In this document: positions 8,369-18,027 of the stretch, one piece after another
How the letters are laid out: every line of letters starts with the position of its first letter
Position numbering within the stretch: the stretch's first letter is position 1
Origin: Poriferisodalis sp965214215
GTDB lineage: Bacteria; Actinomycetota; Acidimicrobiia; Acidimicrobiales; Poriferisodalaceae
Assembly (NCBI RefSeq): GCF_965214215.1
Contig: NZ_CBDCBD010000003.1
Span: 930,001 to 994,000 of the forward strand
DNA: 64,000 nt
Reading direction: 5' to 3'
Notes under the pieces: generated by a model
What the model was told of the DNA's origin: nothing
Seen by the model: only the letters and a program-made list of their open reading frames with translations
Database searches by the model: none
Translations under genes and position numbers: made by a program

Positions 8369-9535
8369 TCAGCGATTGCTCGGGGAGAGGCCGGGGTCTT
8401 CCCGGACGGCATCTTGGGCGCGTTTTCTGAGCGCGTGGTGGCGGAAGGCGACCCGGGCCCCGCTTCGGCTGTCAATTGCGCCGGCGTCGAGGAGGCGGCG
8501 GCGGTAAACGCGTGTGTACTGCAGCTCACGCCCGATTCGGTCGGCGATGTCCGACAGCGCGGAATCATCACCGTCATCGAGCATGGCCACGAGGAATCTG
8601 CGGTCCATGGCGGAGAGCCGATTCCAGATGGGACCGGCGATCTGGCCGACCATCGCGTGGTCAGCTTCGACGATGCCCGCACGGACGTCTGCAACGCTGA
8701 CGGAGGCAGCGGCGTTCGTCCGCATCTCCCATGCATGGAACCCGACGAGCTGGATCATGTAGGGGTGGCCGAGCGTGGCGGCGACTGCCTCGTCCAGCGC
8801 GTCACAGTCGATGTCGCCACCGGAGTCTTGGATCGGCTGGCGAATCGCTCGGCGGGTGTCAGCGGAGTCGAGCGCATCCAAGCGGGCGCGGGCGCATCGC
8901 TGGAGGAACGTCATATTCGCGTCGGCCAGGTGCGTGTTCTCGACGAAGGCCAATGCGGCTGCTGCGAATGCGAGCGGTCGTTGTTGGCGCCGTGTGACGA
9001 TCTGCACTGCCGACGCCACGTCGCGTACATCGTCGCGCTCGGCGTCGTGCAACTCGTCGACGGTGATGAGCAGGCCGGCGCCGATTTCCTGGAGCGCCGA
9101 GGCCAACCGCTCGAGCGTGGTCAACAGGCTCGCCCTGGCCGGTGCACTATCACGGCGCCCCTCGTCGACCATCTCGATGCCTACGCCGAGTGCGCTGATC
9201 GACCTGAGGCGGGGTCGTCGAGATTCTGCCGCTATGTCGGCGACGAGGCGCTGGGCCTCGTCGGTGATGCGTGTGGACAGCGATTCTGTCGACGCAGCGG
9301 CGGTGATTGACTGCCAACCCCGCTCGGCACAATGGTCTTCGAGCACGTTCAGCAGAGCGGTCTTGCCGGCACCACGCTCGCCCGTGATGAGCAGGGTGTA
9401 ATCCGGGTGCGTCGGTCCCGTGTCGAGTGCGGAATCGAACCGCCGCAGGATGTCATCACGGCCCGCGAACAGCGGAGGCGGTGCGCCGAAGGTTGGCGCA
9501 AAGGGATTCACCGCTGGATTGGGCATGCTTCCCAC
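8369..9535 (-). CDS. AAA-family ATPase (Orc1/STAND-like)
   Basis: A 388-residue protein with an N-terminal AAA ATPase module: FAGRDDILRRF leader, Walker A GERGAGKT near residue 52-59 and Walker B-like LLITVDELHD near 155. A sensor/lid region and a C-terminal winged-helix-like segment follow (DRRFLVAMLDD...YRRRLLDAGAI). This resembles the archaeal-type ATPases and Orc1-like proteins often found alone in acquired regions; the function is unknown. The C-terminus ends in a run rich in charged residues. The start is GTG 9535, or ATG 9526 three codons later. The upstream DNA (9551-9604) is a strikingly A/T-rich tract of CGAAAA-type repeats on the coding strand. Confidence 0.75.
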   Translation of the reverse strand: MGSMPNPAVNPFAPTFGAPPPLFAGRDDILRRFDSALDTGPTHPDYTLLITGERGAGKTALLNVLEDHCAERGWQSITAAASTESLSTRITDEAQRLVADIAAESRRPRLRSISALGVGIEMVDEGRRDSAPARASLLTTLERLASALQEIGAGLLITVDELHDAERDDVRDVASAVQIVTRRQQRPLAFAAAALAFVENTHLADANMTFLQRCARARLDALDSADTRRAIRQPIQDSGGDIDCDALDEAVAATLGHPYMIQLVGFHAWEMRTNAAASVSVADVRAGIVEADHAMVGQIAGPIWNRLSAMDRRFLVAMLDDGDDSALSDIADRIGRELQYTRVYRRRLLDAGAIDSRSGARVAFRHHALRKRAQDAVREDPGLSPSNR

Positions 9536-9550
9536 GGTAGCGGCTGAGCC

Positions 9551-9604
9551 TTTTCGCGGTTTTTCGTTTTTTCGTCTGTTTTCGTTTTTTCGCGGCTTTT
9601 CGCG
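9551..9604. repeat. T-rich low-complexity tract of TTTTCG-type units
   Basis: The plus strand repeats TTTTCG/TTTTTTCG about six times in 54 bases, in sharp contrast to the GC-rich surroundings. It lies immediately upstream of the ATPase gene and just beyond the 3' end of the EtfD-like gene, so it may be an upstream promoter element, a bent-DNA site or a transcription end. Confidence 0.6.
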
Positions 9605-9627
9605 TGCTGTCGCCGCTGGTGCGAGGC

Positions 9628-11805
9628 TCAGTTCTCGCCGGCTTCGAGGGCGTCGATGAGGTGGATGGAGATGTCGGCGACCTTGACCTGGTCGTCTTCG
9701 ACACCGTGGCCCTTCACGCCGTCATCGATCATGATGTAACAGAACGGGCACGCCGTAGCGATGCGGTCGGCGCCGGTGTCGAGCAGCTCGCGTGAGCGCT
9801 CGTCGTTCACTTTGGTGCCGAGGGTCTCCTCCATCCACATCCGTGCGCCGCCTGCCCCACAGCACATGCCCTTGGTGCCGTTGCGTGGCGCTTCCACGAT
9901 CTCGACCCCGCCCAGGCTGCCGATGACGTTGCGTGGTGCCAGGTAGACGTCGTTGTGGCGGCCCAGATAGCACGAGTCGTGATACACGACCCGCTCGTCG
10001 AGCCGCGCTTGCGACAGATCCAGCCGCCCGTCGGCCACGAGCTGTTCGAGGAGCTGGGCGTGGTGGATGACCTCCCAGTTCCCGCCGTACTGCGGGTACT
10101 CGTTGAGCAGCGTGTTGAAGCAGTGGGGGCACTGGGTGATGATCTTGCGGACGCCCATGCCGTTGAGCGCAGCGATGTTCTCGCCGGCGAGCATCTGGAA
10201 GAGGTACTCGTTGCCCGAGCGCCGAGCGCTGTCGCCGGTGCAGTTCTCGCCCGGGCCCAAGATGGCGAAGTCGACGCCGGCTCGCTGCAGCAGCTTCGCC
10301 GTGGCCACCGACACCCGACGGTTCTTGTCGTCAAATGATCCGGCGCAGCCCACCCAGTACAAGTACTCGTGGTCGAACGCGTCGTCGGGATCGACCACCT
10401 CGACTTCGAGGCCGTCAGCCCAGTCGGCCCGTTCGCCGTTGTTGAGGTTCCACGGGTTGGCGTTGTTCTCCATGCCCCGGAATGCAGTACCCAGCTCTGC
10501 GGGGAACTCGCTTTCCATCAGCGTCAGGTAGCGACGCATGTCGAGGATCTTGTCGAGGATCTCGATATTCACTGGGCAGGCCTCGTCGCACGCCCTGCAG
10601 GTAGTGCACGCCCAGAGCTCGTCGTGAGTGATGCGCTCGAACATCGAATCGGCTGACACGGTGATCTCGGCGTCGGTGCCGATCGGCGGCGTCACCTGGC
10701 CGTGATCGCCGGTCGCCGCCATGATCTCGCCCGTCTTCAGCACGATCTCGCGGGGATCGAGCGGCTTGCCCGTGGCGTGAGCCGGGCACACCGCTGTGCA
10801 GCGGCCGCACATGGTGCAAGCGTCGGTGTCGAGCAGCTGCTTCCAAGTGAACTCGTTCACCACCGACACGCCGATGGTCTCGATGTCGTCGGCTTCCATC
10901 AGATCGGGCACCATCCGCATGGCGCCTTTGGGCCGCTCGCGGTCACGCAGGTACATGTTGAGCGGCGAGGTGAACATGTGCCGCAGCATGGTGACCGGCA
11001 GCATCACCAAGAACGCCATGAAGCAGCCCACGTGGGCAATCCACAGGGCTTGGTGCCAGCCTCGAATGTTCGCGAGGCCGTCGAATGCGGCCGACAGCGG
11101 GTAGCCGATGAAGGACCACTGCTCGTATGCCGGTCGGCCGTCGATCACGATGCGCATGGCCTCGGCCACGAAGCCGGTGGCGCCCAGCGCCGCCAGCACG
11201 ATCAGGATGACCATGTGCTCGGGCCGTGATTTGATCCGGATGCGATACGGGCGCGCCACGTATCGGCGAACGATCGCCCACACCGCTCCGATCAGGAAGA
11301 TCACCCCGGCCAGATCGCCCACGAAGCTGAAGCCTTGATATGTCGGCCCGACAAGGAACTTGGCCCGCTCGGGCAGCTGATGGTCGATCTCGAGCGTGGT
11401 GGTGACCGCTAGCAGCACCAGAAAGCCGTAGTAGAGCAGTGCATGCATCACCCCGGCGGCGGGGTCGCGCAGGAGCGTCTGCATGAGCACGCCGCCGCGG
11501 TAATCGCGCATCCGCCGCCGAGCGTTGTCAGCGGTTGTGCGCCGCCGGTCTGGCGCACCGCGTTGCCAATTGCGGGCGCGTTGGGCGAAGTTCCACGCTC
11601 CATAGAGGATGGCAGCGCACGTCAGTGCATAGAACGCGAACTTGACGGCGTCGGGGATGTTGCCAAATACCTCCCGATGGGCCTCGTCTGTCTCGACATG
11701 GAAGCCCAGCGCCGAGGCGACGATTCCCGATGCAGCGGTGATCGCAGCGAATGCGATGCCGATGCCCAGAACGAGCTGGTGGGGTCGCAGGAGTGGCTTG
11801 CTCAC
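9628..11805 (-). CDS. EtfD-like membrane Fe-S oxidoreductase (heterodisulfide-reductase/CCG family)
   Basis: Membrane enzyme expected to pass electrons from electron-transfer flavoprotein (fatty-acid oxidation) to the quinone pool, as shown for the mycobacterial homologue Rv0338c/EtfD. The N-terminal half has about five membrane helices like the NarI/HdrE cytochrome b family, with His residues in helices (MHALLYYGFLVLL; WIAHVGCFMAFLV). Two 4Fe-4S motifs follow, CTMCGRCTAVCP and CTTCRACDEACP, then two cysteine-rich CCG domains (YWVGCAGSF, CPHCFNTLLNEYP, DSCYLGRHND, MCCGAGGARMWM, CPFCYIMIDDG). I took the GTG at 11805 just before the first helix; a TTG at 11862 would add 19 residues. No etfAB genes are in the window. 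Confidence 0.85.
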   Translation of the reverse strand: MSKPLLRPHQLVLGIGIAFAAITAASGIVASALGFHVETDEAHREVFGNIPDAVKFAFYALTCAAILYGAWNFAQRARNWQRGAPDRRRTTADNARRRMRDYRGGVLMQTLLRDPAAGVMHALLYYGFLVLLAVTTTLEIDHQLPERAKFLVGPTYQGFSFVGDLAGVIFLIGAVWAIVRRYVARPYRIRIKSRPEHMVILIVLAALGATGFVAEAMRIVIDGRPAYEQWSFIGYPLSAAFDGLANIRGWHQALWIAHVGCFMAFLVMLPVTMLRHMFTSPLNMYLRDRERPKGAMRMVPDLMEADDIETIGVSVVNEFTWKQLLDTDACTMCGRCTAVCPAHATGKPLDPREIVLKTGEIMAATGDHGQVTPPIGTDAEITVSADSMFERITHDELWACTTCRACDEACPVNIEILDKILDMRRYLTLMESEFPAELGTAFRGMENNANPWNLNNGERADWADGLEVEVVDPDDAFDHEYLYWVGCAGSFDDKNRRVSVATAKLLQRAGVDFAILGPGENCTGDSARRSGNEYLFQMLAGENIAALNGMGVRKIITQCPHCFNTLLNEYPQYGGNWEVIHHAQLLEQLVADGRLDLSQARLDERVVYHDSCYLGRHNDVYLAPRNVIGSLGGVEIVEAPRNGTKGMCCGAGGARMWMEETLGTKVNDERSRELLDTGADRIATACPFCYIMIDDGVKGHGVEDDQVKVADISIHLIDALEAGEN

Positions 11806-11915
11806 GTTCGCGAAGTTAGTTGACGACCCTGCCGCACCTGGGAGCCGTGGCGCGCTGAGCAAGGGTCATCGCGAGACTCACGACCGAATAAGCAGGTCTC
11901 GAGTGATGCGACAGC

Positions 11916-12347
11916 TCAGCCGTAGAGCTTGCGATTCGCCTTGCGCAGGCGACCAGCCAGCTCCGAGAGCAGCTTGTGCGCGACCGACGGAGTGCTGTCG
12001 ATGATGCCTTTCAGCTCTCGCCGAGACAGCATGACCGTCTCCATGTCGGTGGCGGCGACGACCGATGCGGTGCGAGGTCCGTCGTCAAAGAGCGCCATTT
12101 CGCCCACGGAATCGCCGGGCTGAAGCTCGGCAACCTTGCGGCCGTTGCGGCGCACGACCGCCGTGCCGCTCACGATCACGAAGGCATATCCGGCCATCGC
12201 CCCACCGCTGCCTTCCTCGACAATGTTGTCGCCGGCCGTGAAATCGACTTGCTCGGCCTTGCGTGCGATGTGCTGAAGTTCCTTCTTGCTGCAGTCGGAG
12301 AACAGATCAACTTCACGAAGACTCTCCGCACGATTCGCCACAGTCAT
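11916..12347 (-). CDS. cyclic nucleotide-binding domain protein
   Basis: A 143-residue single-domain CAP_ED protein: FSDCSKKELQHIARKAEQVDF, then GDNIVEEGSGG, the phosphate-binding cassette region PGDSVGEMALFDDGPRTASVVA, and a C-terminal helix ending LAGRLRKANRKLYG. There is no DNA-binding domain, so it is probably a small sensor or regulatory subunit. The ATG at 12347 is preceded by AAGGGAG; the open frame reaches back to 12674 without coding character. The cassette has GEMALFDDGPRTASV with the Arg expected to hold the cyclic phosphate. Divergent from the P-II gene. Confidence 0.85.
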   Translation of the reverse strand: MTVANRAESLREVDLFSDCSKKELQHIARKAEQVDFTAGDNIVEEGSGGAMAGYAFVIVSGTAVVRRNGRKVAELQPGDSVGEMALFDDGPRTASVVAATDMETVMLSRRELKGIIDSTPSVAHKLLSELAGRLRKANRKLYG

Positions 12348-12531
12348 ATGCCGCTCCCTTGCCACAGTGGCCTGTTGCGCCCGGACCCGCAGGTCCACAA
12401 GCGCGGGACCGTAGCACTCGCGCGGCCCCCAAGACAGGTCAAAGATTAGCGCCCGCCGTCCATTTGTCGTACGAATGGCGTGCAATCGGCCCTGCGGCGT
12501 GCGACGCTGGGGGGCGAGTCGGGAGGGCGCA

Positions 12532-12885
12532 ATGGTTGAGGCCTCGGTCGCAATGGTGACAGCGGTCATCAAGCCACACCGGCTGGAGATGGTGCTTGAA
12601 GCACTGAGGGATCTCGACATCACTGGGCTGACCGCGTCGGAGGTGCGGGGGTTTGGCCGCCAAGGCGGCCACACCGAGACCTACCGGGGCACCGAGTACC
12701 ACGTCGACTTCATCCCCAAGGTCCGCATCGAAGTGCTGGTGGCGACCGAGCTGGCCGAACGGGTCGTGGATGCGATCGTTGAATCCACCCGAACCGAGCG
12801 CATCGGGGACGGCAAGGTGTGGGTCACCTCGGTGAACAGCGTCGTGCGCATCCGCACCGGCGAGCGCGGCATCGACGCCCTGTAG
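12532..12885 (+). CDS. glnB: P-II nitrogen regulatory protein
   Basis: A 117-residue trimeric P-II signal protein sensing ATP/ADP and 2-oxoglutarate. The T-loop GFGRQGGHTETYRGTEYHVDF contains the tyrosine that is modified in most P-II proteins, and the C-terminal signature VNSVVRIRTGERG is intact. The start is ATG 12532 with GGGAGG five bases upstream; an internal ATG at 12553 would give the shorter classical MVTAVIKP start. Unusually it has no amtB, glnA or glnD neighbour here and stands beside a cyclic-nucleotide sensor gene on the other strand. Confidence 0.92.
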   Translation: MVEASVAMVTAVIKPHRLEMVLEALRDLDITGLTASEVRGFGRQGGHTETYRGTEYHVDFIPKVRIEVLVATELAERVVDAIVESTRTERIGDGKVWVTSVNSVVRIRTGERGIDAL

Positions 12886-12898
12886 CGGCGCTTGGGGC

Positions 12899-13621
12899 TC
12901 AGCGCAGGTAACGGTCCTGCACAGCGCACTGCCGCGCAACCTGCAGATCGTCGCGGAGTTCGTACACCAGCGGCACCCCGGTCGGAATGTCGAGCTCGGC
13001 AATCTCGGCATCGCCGATGCCGTCGAGGTGTTTCACGAGCGCCCGCAGGCTGTTGCCGTGGGCTGCCACCAACACGGTGTACCTCGCCGCCAGATCGGGC
13101 GCGATGGCGTCGTGCCAGTAGGGCAGCAGCCTCGTCACGACATCGGCGAGACACTCGGTGCGGGGCAGCTCGTCCGCAGCCAGACCGGCGTAACGCGGAT
13201 CGCCCCCAATGTCGAACTCGTGGTCGGCTGGCATCGGCGGGGGAGGCACGTCATAGCTGCGACGCCAAAGGTGGACTTGGTCGGCGCCGTGCCGTTCGGC
13301 CATCTCGGTCTTGTTCAGACCGGTGAGCGCGCCGTAATGCCGTTCGTTCAGGCGCCAGTGCCGCCGTACCGGCAGCCAACCCCGCCCCATCGCGTCGAGC
13401 GTGATGTTGGCGGTCTGGATGGCACGCCGAAGGAGCGACGTGTGCACGACGTCTGGCTCGATGCCCGCCGCCTCCAGCGCCGCTGCAGCTGCGCGGGCCT
13501 CAGCGTCGCCATCGGCGGTGAGGCCCACGTCCCACCAGCCGGTGAAGCGGTTCTCGAGATTCCAAACACTCTGCCCGTGGCGTAGGAGCACGAGGGTGTG
13601 CGTTTCGCCTGGCGATGACAT
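12899..13621 (-). CDS. gpmA: 2,3-bisphosphoglycerate-dependent phosphoglycerate mutase
   Basis: A 240-residue glycolytic enzyme interconverting 3- and 2-phosphoglycerate. The phosphohistidine motif LVLLRHGQSVWNLENRFTGW lies near residue 10, followed by RRAIQTANITLDAMGR, RLNERHYGALTGLNKTE and the second active-site histidine in LVAAHGNSLRALVKHLDG. Length and motif order are normal for the cofactor-dependent class. ATG 13621 was chosen; the frame continues upstream without similarity. It is divergent from dnaK and shares the intergenic region that holds the HAIR-like site. Confidence 0.95.
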   Translation of the reverse strand: MSSPGETHTLVLLRHGQSVWNLENRFTGWWDVGLTADGDAEARAAAAALEAAGIEPDVVHTSLLRRAIQTANITLDAMGRGWLPVRRHWRLNERHYGALTGLNKTEMAERHGADQVHLWRRSYDVPPPPMPADHEFDIGGDPRYAGLAADELPRTECLADVVTRLLPYWHDAIAPDLAARYTVLVAAHGNSLRALVKHLDGIGDAEIAELDIPTGVPLVYELRDDLQVARQCAVQDRYLR

Positions 13622-13719
13622 GGGCGTGCACGGTAGCCCGCGGCCTTGGCGGTCGAAATGTCGCTCGGGTAGCCATCGAACAGCGTTGTGACCTCCAACC
13701 GGTAGGATCACTTAGAGAA

Positions 13720-13740
13720 GTTGCTAATAGAACACTCAAC
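13720..13740 (+). promoter_or_regulatory. HAIR-like HspR operator upstream of dnaK
   Basis: GTTGCTA-N7-ACTCAAC keeps the spacing of the HspR site (CTTGAGT-N7-ACTCAAG) with a good right half and an imperfect left half. A TATATG -10-like hexamer follows at 13743. The gene for HspR closes this operon, so autoregulation is expected. Confidence 0.55.
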
Positions 13741-13817
13741 TTATATGCTTGTCTCCACCACATACCTGCATTCTCGGCTTCTGTGGGCCGGGATGCCTCA
13801 CGATGAAAGGCACAACG

Positions 13818-15631
<1,814 letters not shown>

Positions 15632-15635
<4 letters not shown>

Positions 15636-16327
15636 GCGCCTCAGCACCGGAGCCGTCTGAGACCGCCGTTGATTCCGCCGTCGATGGCGTTGACGACGCC
15701 GCAACCAGCGAGCCTGACGTCGGCGAGGCCGCCGAATTTGCTGCAGCGACTGCGGAGTCACTCGACGAGAGTTCGCCGGAGCTGGATGACTCGGCGCATC
15801 GAGCTGACCTGCTGGGGAAACTCAATGCCGTGACGGCCGAGCGGGATGACTATCTGGACCAGCTGCAGCGGCAGCGAGCCGAGTTCCAGAACTTCCGCAA
15901 GCGAGTCGAAGCGGAGCGACGCCAACAGGTCTCCGCTGGCGTTAGCCGCCTGGTCGAGTCGCTGCTGCCAGTGCTTGACGGGTGCGACGCGGCCACTGCA
16001 CAGGGACACAGTGAGGTGGCCGCCGTTGGACAGTCACTCATGGTGGCCCTGGGCAAGGCAGGACTCGAACGAATCGACGCAGTTGGGGAACCTTTCGATC
16101 CCAACCAGCACGAGGCAGTGACGATCGAAGCGGCACCCGAACCCGGTACGGCGGCATCCGATAACGATGCCGGAGAATCCCCAGACGTCGCCGCGACCGG
16201 AGCTGATGCTGGCGAGCCGGAACTCGACGCCGAAGTCCTCCAAGTTGTGACCGCGGAGCTGCGCAGCGGGTTCCGTTTTGACGGTCGCGTGCTGCGTGCC
16301 GCCATGGTCAAGGTGCGTACGGGGTAG
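15632..16327 (+). CDS. grpE: nucleotide exchange factor GrpE
   Basis: A 231-residue DnaK cofactor that speeds ADP release. After an acidic Ala/Glu/Ser-rich N-terminus comes the coiled coil (LLGKLNAVTAERDDYLDQLQRQRAEFQNFRKR) and then the beta domain with FDPNQHEAVTIE. A low-complexity insertion of about 45 residues (rich in Ala, Gly, Asp) separates that motif from the terminal ELRSGFRFDGRVLRAAMVKV, which is unusual. GTG 15632 overlaps the dnaK stop (GTGA). Confidence 0.93.
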
Positions 16328-16336
16328 GGGACGGCG

Positions 16337-17320
16337 ATGGGCCCACGACGCGAGTGGTTCGAGACCGATTACTACGCGGTCTTGGGCGTCTCGCCCGACG
16401 CGTCGGAGAAGGAGGTCACCAAGGCCTACCGCAAGCTCGCCCGCAAGCACCATCCGGATTCGAGCGACGGCGATGAAGCGCGCTTCAAGCAGATCTCCGC
16501 GGCGTATGACGTCATCGGTGACACCACCAAACGCACTGCATACGACGAGGCGCGCCGGATGGGGCCAGCTGGCTTCGGCCCCCAGACGGGCGGTTTCGCG
16601 TCGGGCCCGGGAGGCTTCAGCATCCGCGTCGAGGATCTCGGCGACCTGGGCGGCATCTTCGGCACGCTGTTCGGCGATGGCCGCGGCCGCGGCGGCCGCG
16701 CTGGCCCCATGCCGATGCGCGGCCAAGATCTGGAGACCCGCGTCGGCATCTCGTTTCGCGATGCGGTCTCGGGTGCCGTCACCGAGGTTGTGGCGCCCGA
16801 TTCGGCGTCGGGCGGGATGCGAAAGGTCAAGGTGCGCATTCCCGCCGGCGTCGACGACGGCGATCGGATCAGGCTGGCGGGCAAGGGCTCGCCGGGTTCG
16901 GGCGGGGGACCGAGCGGCGATCTCTTTGTGCTGGTCGACGTGACACCTGATGCCGACTTCGGACGAGACGGCCGGAACCTGACCCTCAGCGTGCCGATCA
17001 CGTTCCCCGAGGCCGTGCTCGGGGCCGATGTGAAGGTGCTCGACTTCGACGGGAACCCCGTGACGCTGCGCATCCCACAGGGGACACCCTCGGGCAAGAC
17101 CTTCCGGGTGCGCGGCCGCGGCATCGCCACTCGCCGCGGCACCGGCAATTTGCTGGTGAGCGTCGAGATCGTCGTGCCGACGAAGCTGTCGTCCGCGGAG
17201 CAGGCCGCCATCGAGGCGCTGGGCGACGTCACTGATTTCGAGGGAGGCACGAGCCGGCGACAGCGCTATGCCTCCCCGGAGCCGGCGACTCTCGCCGACG
17301 CTGCAGGAGCGACAACATGA
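16337..17320 (+). CDS. dnaJ: DnaJ-family co-chaperone without zinc-finger domain (CbpA/type II form)
   Basis: A 327-residue Hsp40. The J domain spans about residues 8-70 with YYAVLGVSPDASEKEVTKAYRKLARKHHPD and the HPD triad that stimulates DnaK. A Gly/Phe/Arg-rich linker follows (FGTLFGDGRGRGGRAG). The four CxxCxGxG zinc repeats of classical DnaJ are absent, and the protein goes straight to the two substrate-binding beta domains (VKVRIPAGVDDGDRIRLAGKG, then VPITFPEAVLGADVKVLDFDG). Although it sits in the dnaK operon it has the CbpA/type II build. It overlaps hspR by four bases. Confidence 0.93.
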   Translation: MGPRREWFETDYYAVLGVSPDASEKEVTKAYRKLARKHHPDSSDGDEARFKQISAAYDVIGDTTKRTAYDEARRMGPAGFGPQTGGFASGPGGFSIRVEDLGDLGGIFGTLFGDGRGRGGRAGPMPMRGQDLETRVGISFRDAVSGAVTEVVAPDSASGGMRKVKVRIPAGVDDGDRIRLAGKGSPGSGGGPSGDLFVLVDVTPDADFGRDGRNLTLSVPITFPEAVLGADVKVLDFDGNPVTLRIPQGTPSGKTFRVRGRGIATRRGTGNLLVSVEIVVPTKLSSAEQAAIEALGDVTDFEGGTSRRQRYASPEPATLADAAGATT

Positions 17321-17748
17321 GCGAACAACCGAGGCGAACGCCATCTGCGTCAGAGCGCAATCGGGCGCTGTACGTCATCTCGGTGGCGGCCGAGCTTGCC
17401 GGTGTGCATGCTCAGACGCTGCGGATCTACGAGCGCAAGGGCCTGGTGGCGCCCGCACGCACCTCAGGCGGCAGCCGCCGCTACAGCGACCGCGACATCG
17501 CCATGCTCAACCGCATCAGCCAGCTCACCAGCGAAGGTCTCAACTTGGCAGGCGTCAAGCGTGTGCTGGAACTGGAGGAACGTGTGGCGGCCTTGGAGCG
17601 CAAGCTCGCCGATGTGCAGGCCGAGGCTGCCGCTGTCGTGGCCCAGACGCACCGGCAGTACCGGCGCGACCTGGTGCCGCTGCCCCAGACCGATCTCATC
17701 CCGCGGCCAGCTTCGGGGCGAGGAGGAAGGCCGAATCCACAGGCTTGA
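17317..17748 (+). CDS. hspR: heat-shock repressor HspR (MerR family)
   Basis: A 143-residue winged-helix repressor. The MerR-type DNA-binding domain is plain: LYVISVAAELAGVHAQTLRIYERKGLVAPARTSGGSRRYSDRDIAMLNRI. A coiled-coil helix follows (VLELEERVAALERKLADVQAEAAAV) and a short basic tail. HspR binds HAIR sites (CTTGAGT-N7-ACTCAAG), usually together with DnaK as co-repressor. Its ATG overlaps the dnaJ stop, and HAIR-like sites lie both upstream of dnaK and 46 bases after its own stop. Confidence 0.95.
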   Translation: MSEQPRRTPSASERNRALYVISVAAELAGVHAQTLRIYERKGLVAPARTSGGSRRYSDRDIAMLNRISQLTSEGLNLAGVKRVLELEERVAALERKLADVQAEAAAVVAQTHRQYRRDLVPLPQTDLIPRPASGRGGRPNPQA

Positions 17749-17793
17749 CACATGCGGCTCTCTGGGTAGCCCCAACGCCGATGCGGCGACAAA

Positions 17794-17828
17794 CTTGAGT
17801 GTATAACCATCAAGTTTAGTGATATAGT
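17794..17828 (+). promoter_or_regulatory. HAIR-like operator with -10 hexamer, downstream of hspR
   Basis: CTTGAGT-N7-CATCAAG (17794-17814) has a perfect left half and a near-match right half of the HspR consensus. A TATAGT hexamer follows at 17823-17828, with an ATG only eight bases after it. This looks like an HspR-controlled promoter pointing towards purA or a small leaderless open frame. Confidence 0.5.
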
Positions 17829-17835
17829 AATAGTC

Positions 17836-17976
17836 ATGAATCATGACGTCGATCCTCGCAATCAGTGCGCCCACCGCAGCCGGCGACCTTCCGTCGCTGT
17901 CGGAGGCTTGCTGAATGGCCTGCCGACTGGCCGGATCAGCCTAAGTTCCGGCGGTCCCGGAGGGGTCTGTCCCTAG
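17836..17976 (+). CDS. possible 46-residue leaderless open frame under the HAIR-like promoter
   Basis: The frame MNHDVDPRNQ...GGPGGVCP starts where a transcript from the TATAGT hexamer would begin, and ends before purA. It has no recognisable family and no Shine-Dalgarno, so it would have to be leaderless. It could equally be the untranslated leader of purA. The 279-bp gap between hspR and purA holds nothing else I can support. Confidence 0.2.
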   Translation: MNHDVDPRNQCAHRSRRPSVAVGGLLNGLPTGRISLSSGGPGGVCP

Positions 17977-18027
17977 ACTGATTTGGTGACGACGACAGCG
18001 CCTTGCTGGCTGGCGATGGGCTGAATC

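Noticed and set aside
8072..9310. 412-codon plus-strand frame across the AAA ATPase gene
   Set aside because: The opposite strand has Walker A and B motifs and a coherent domain; the plus frame has none.
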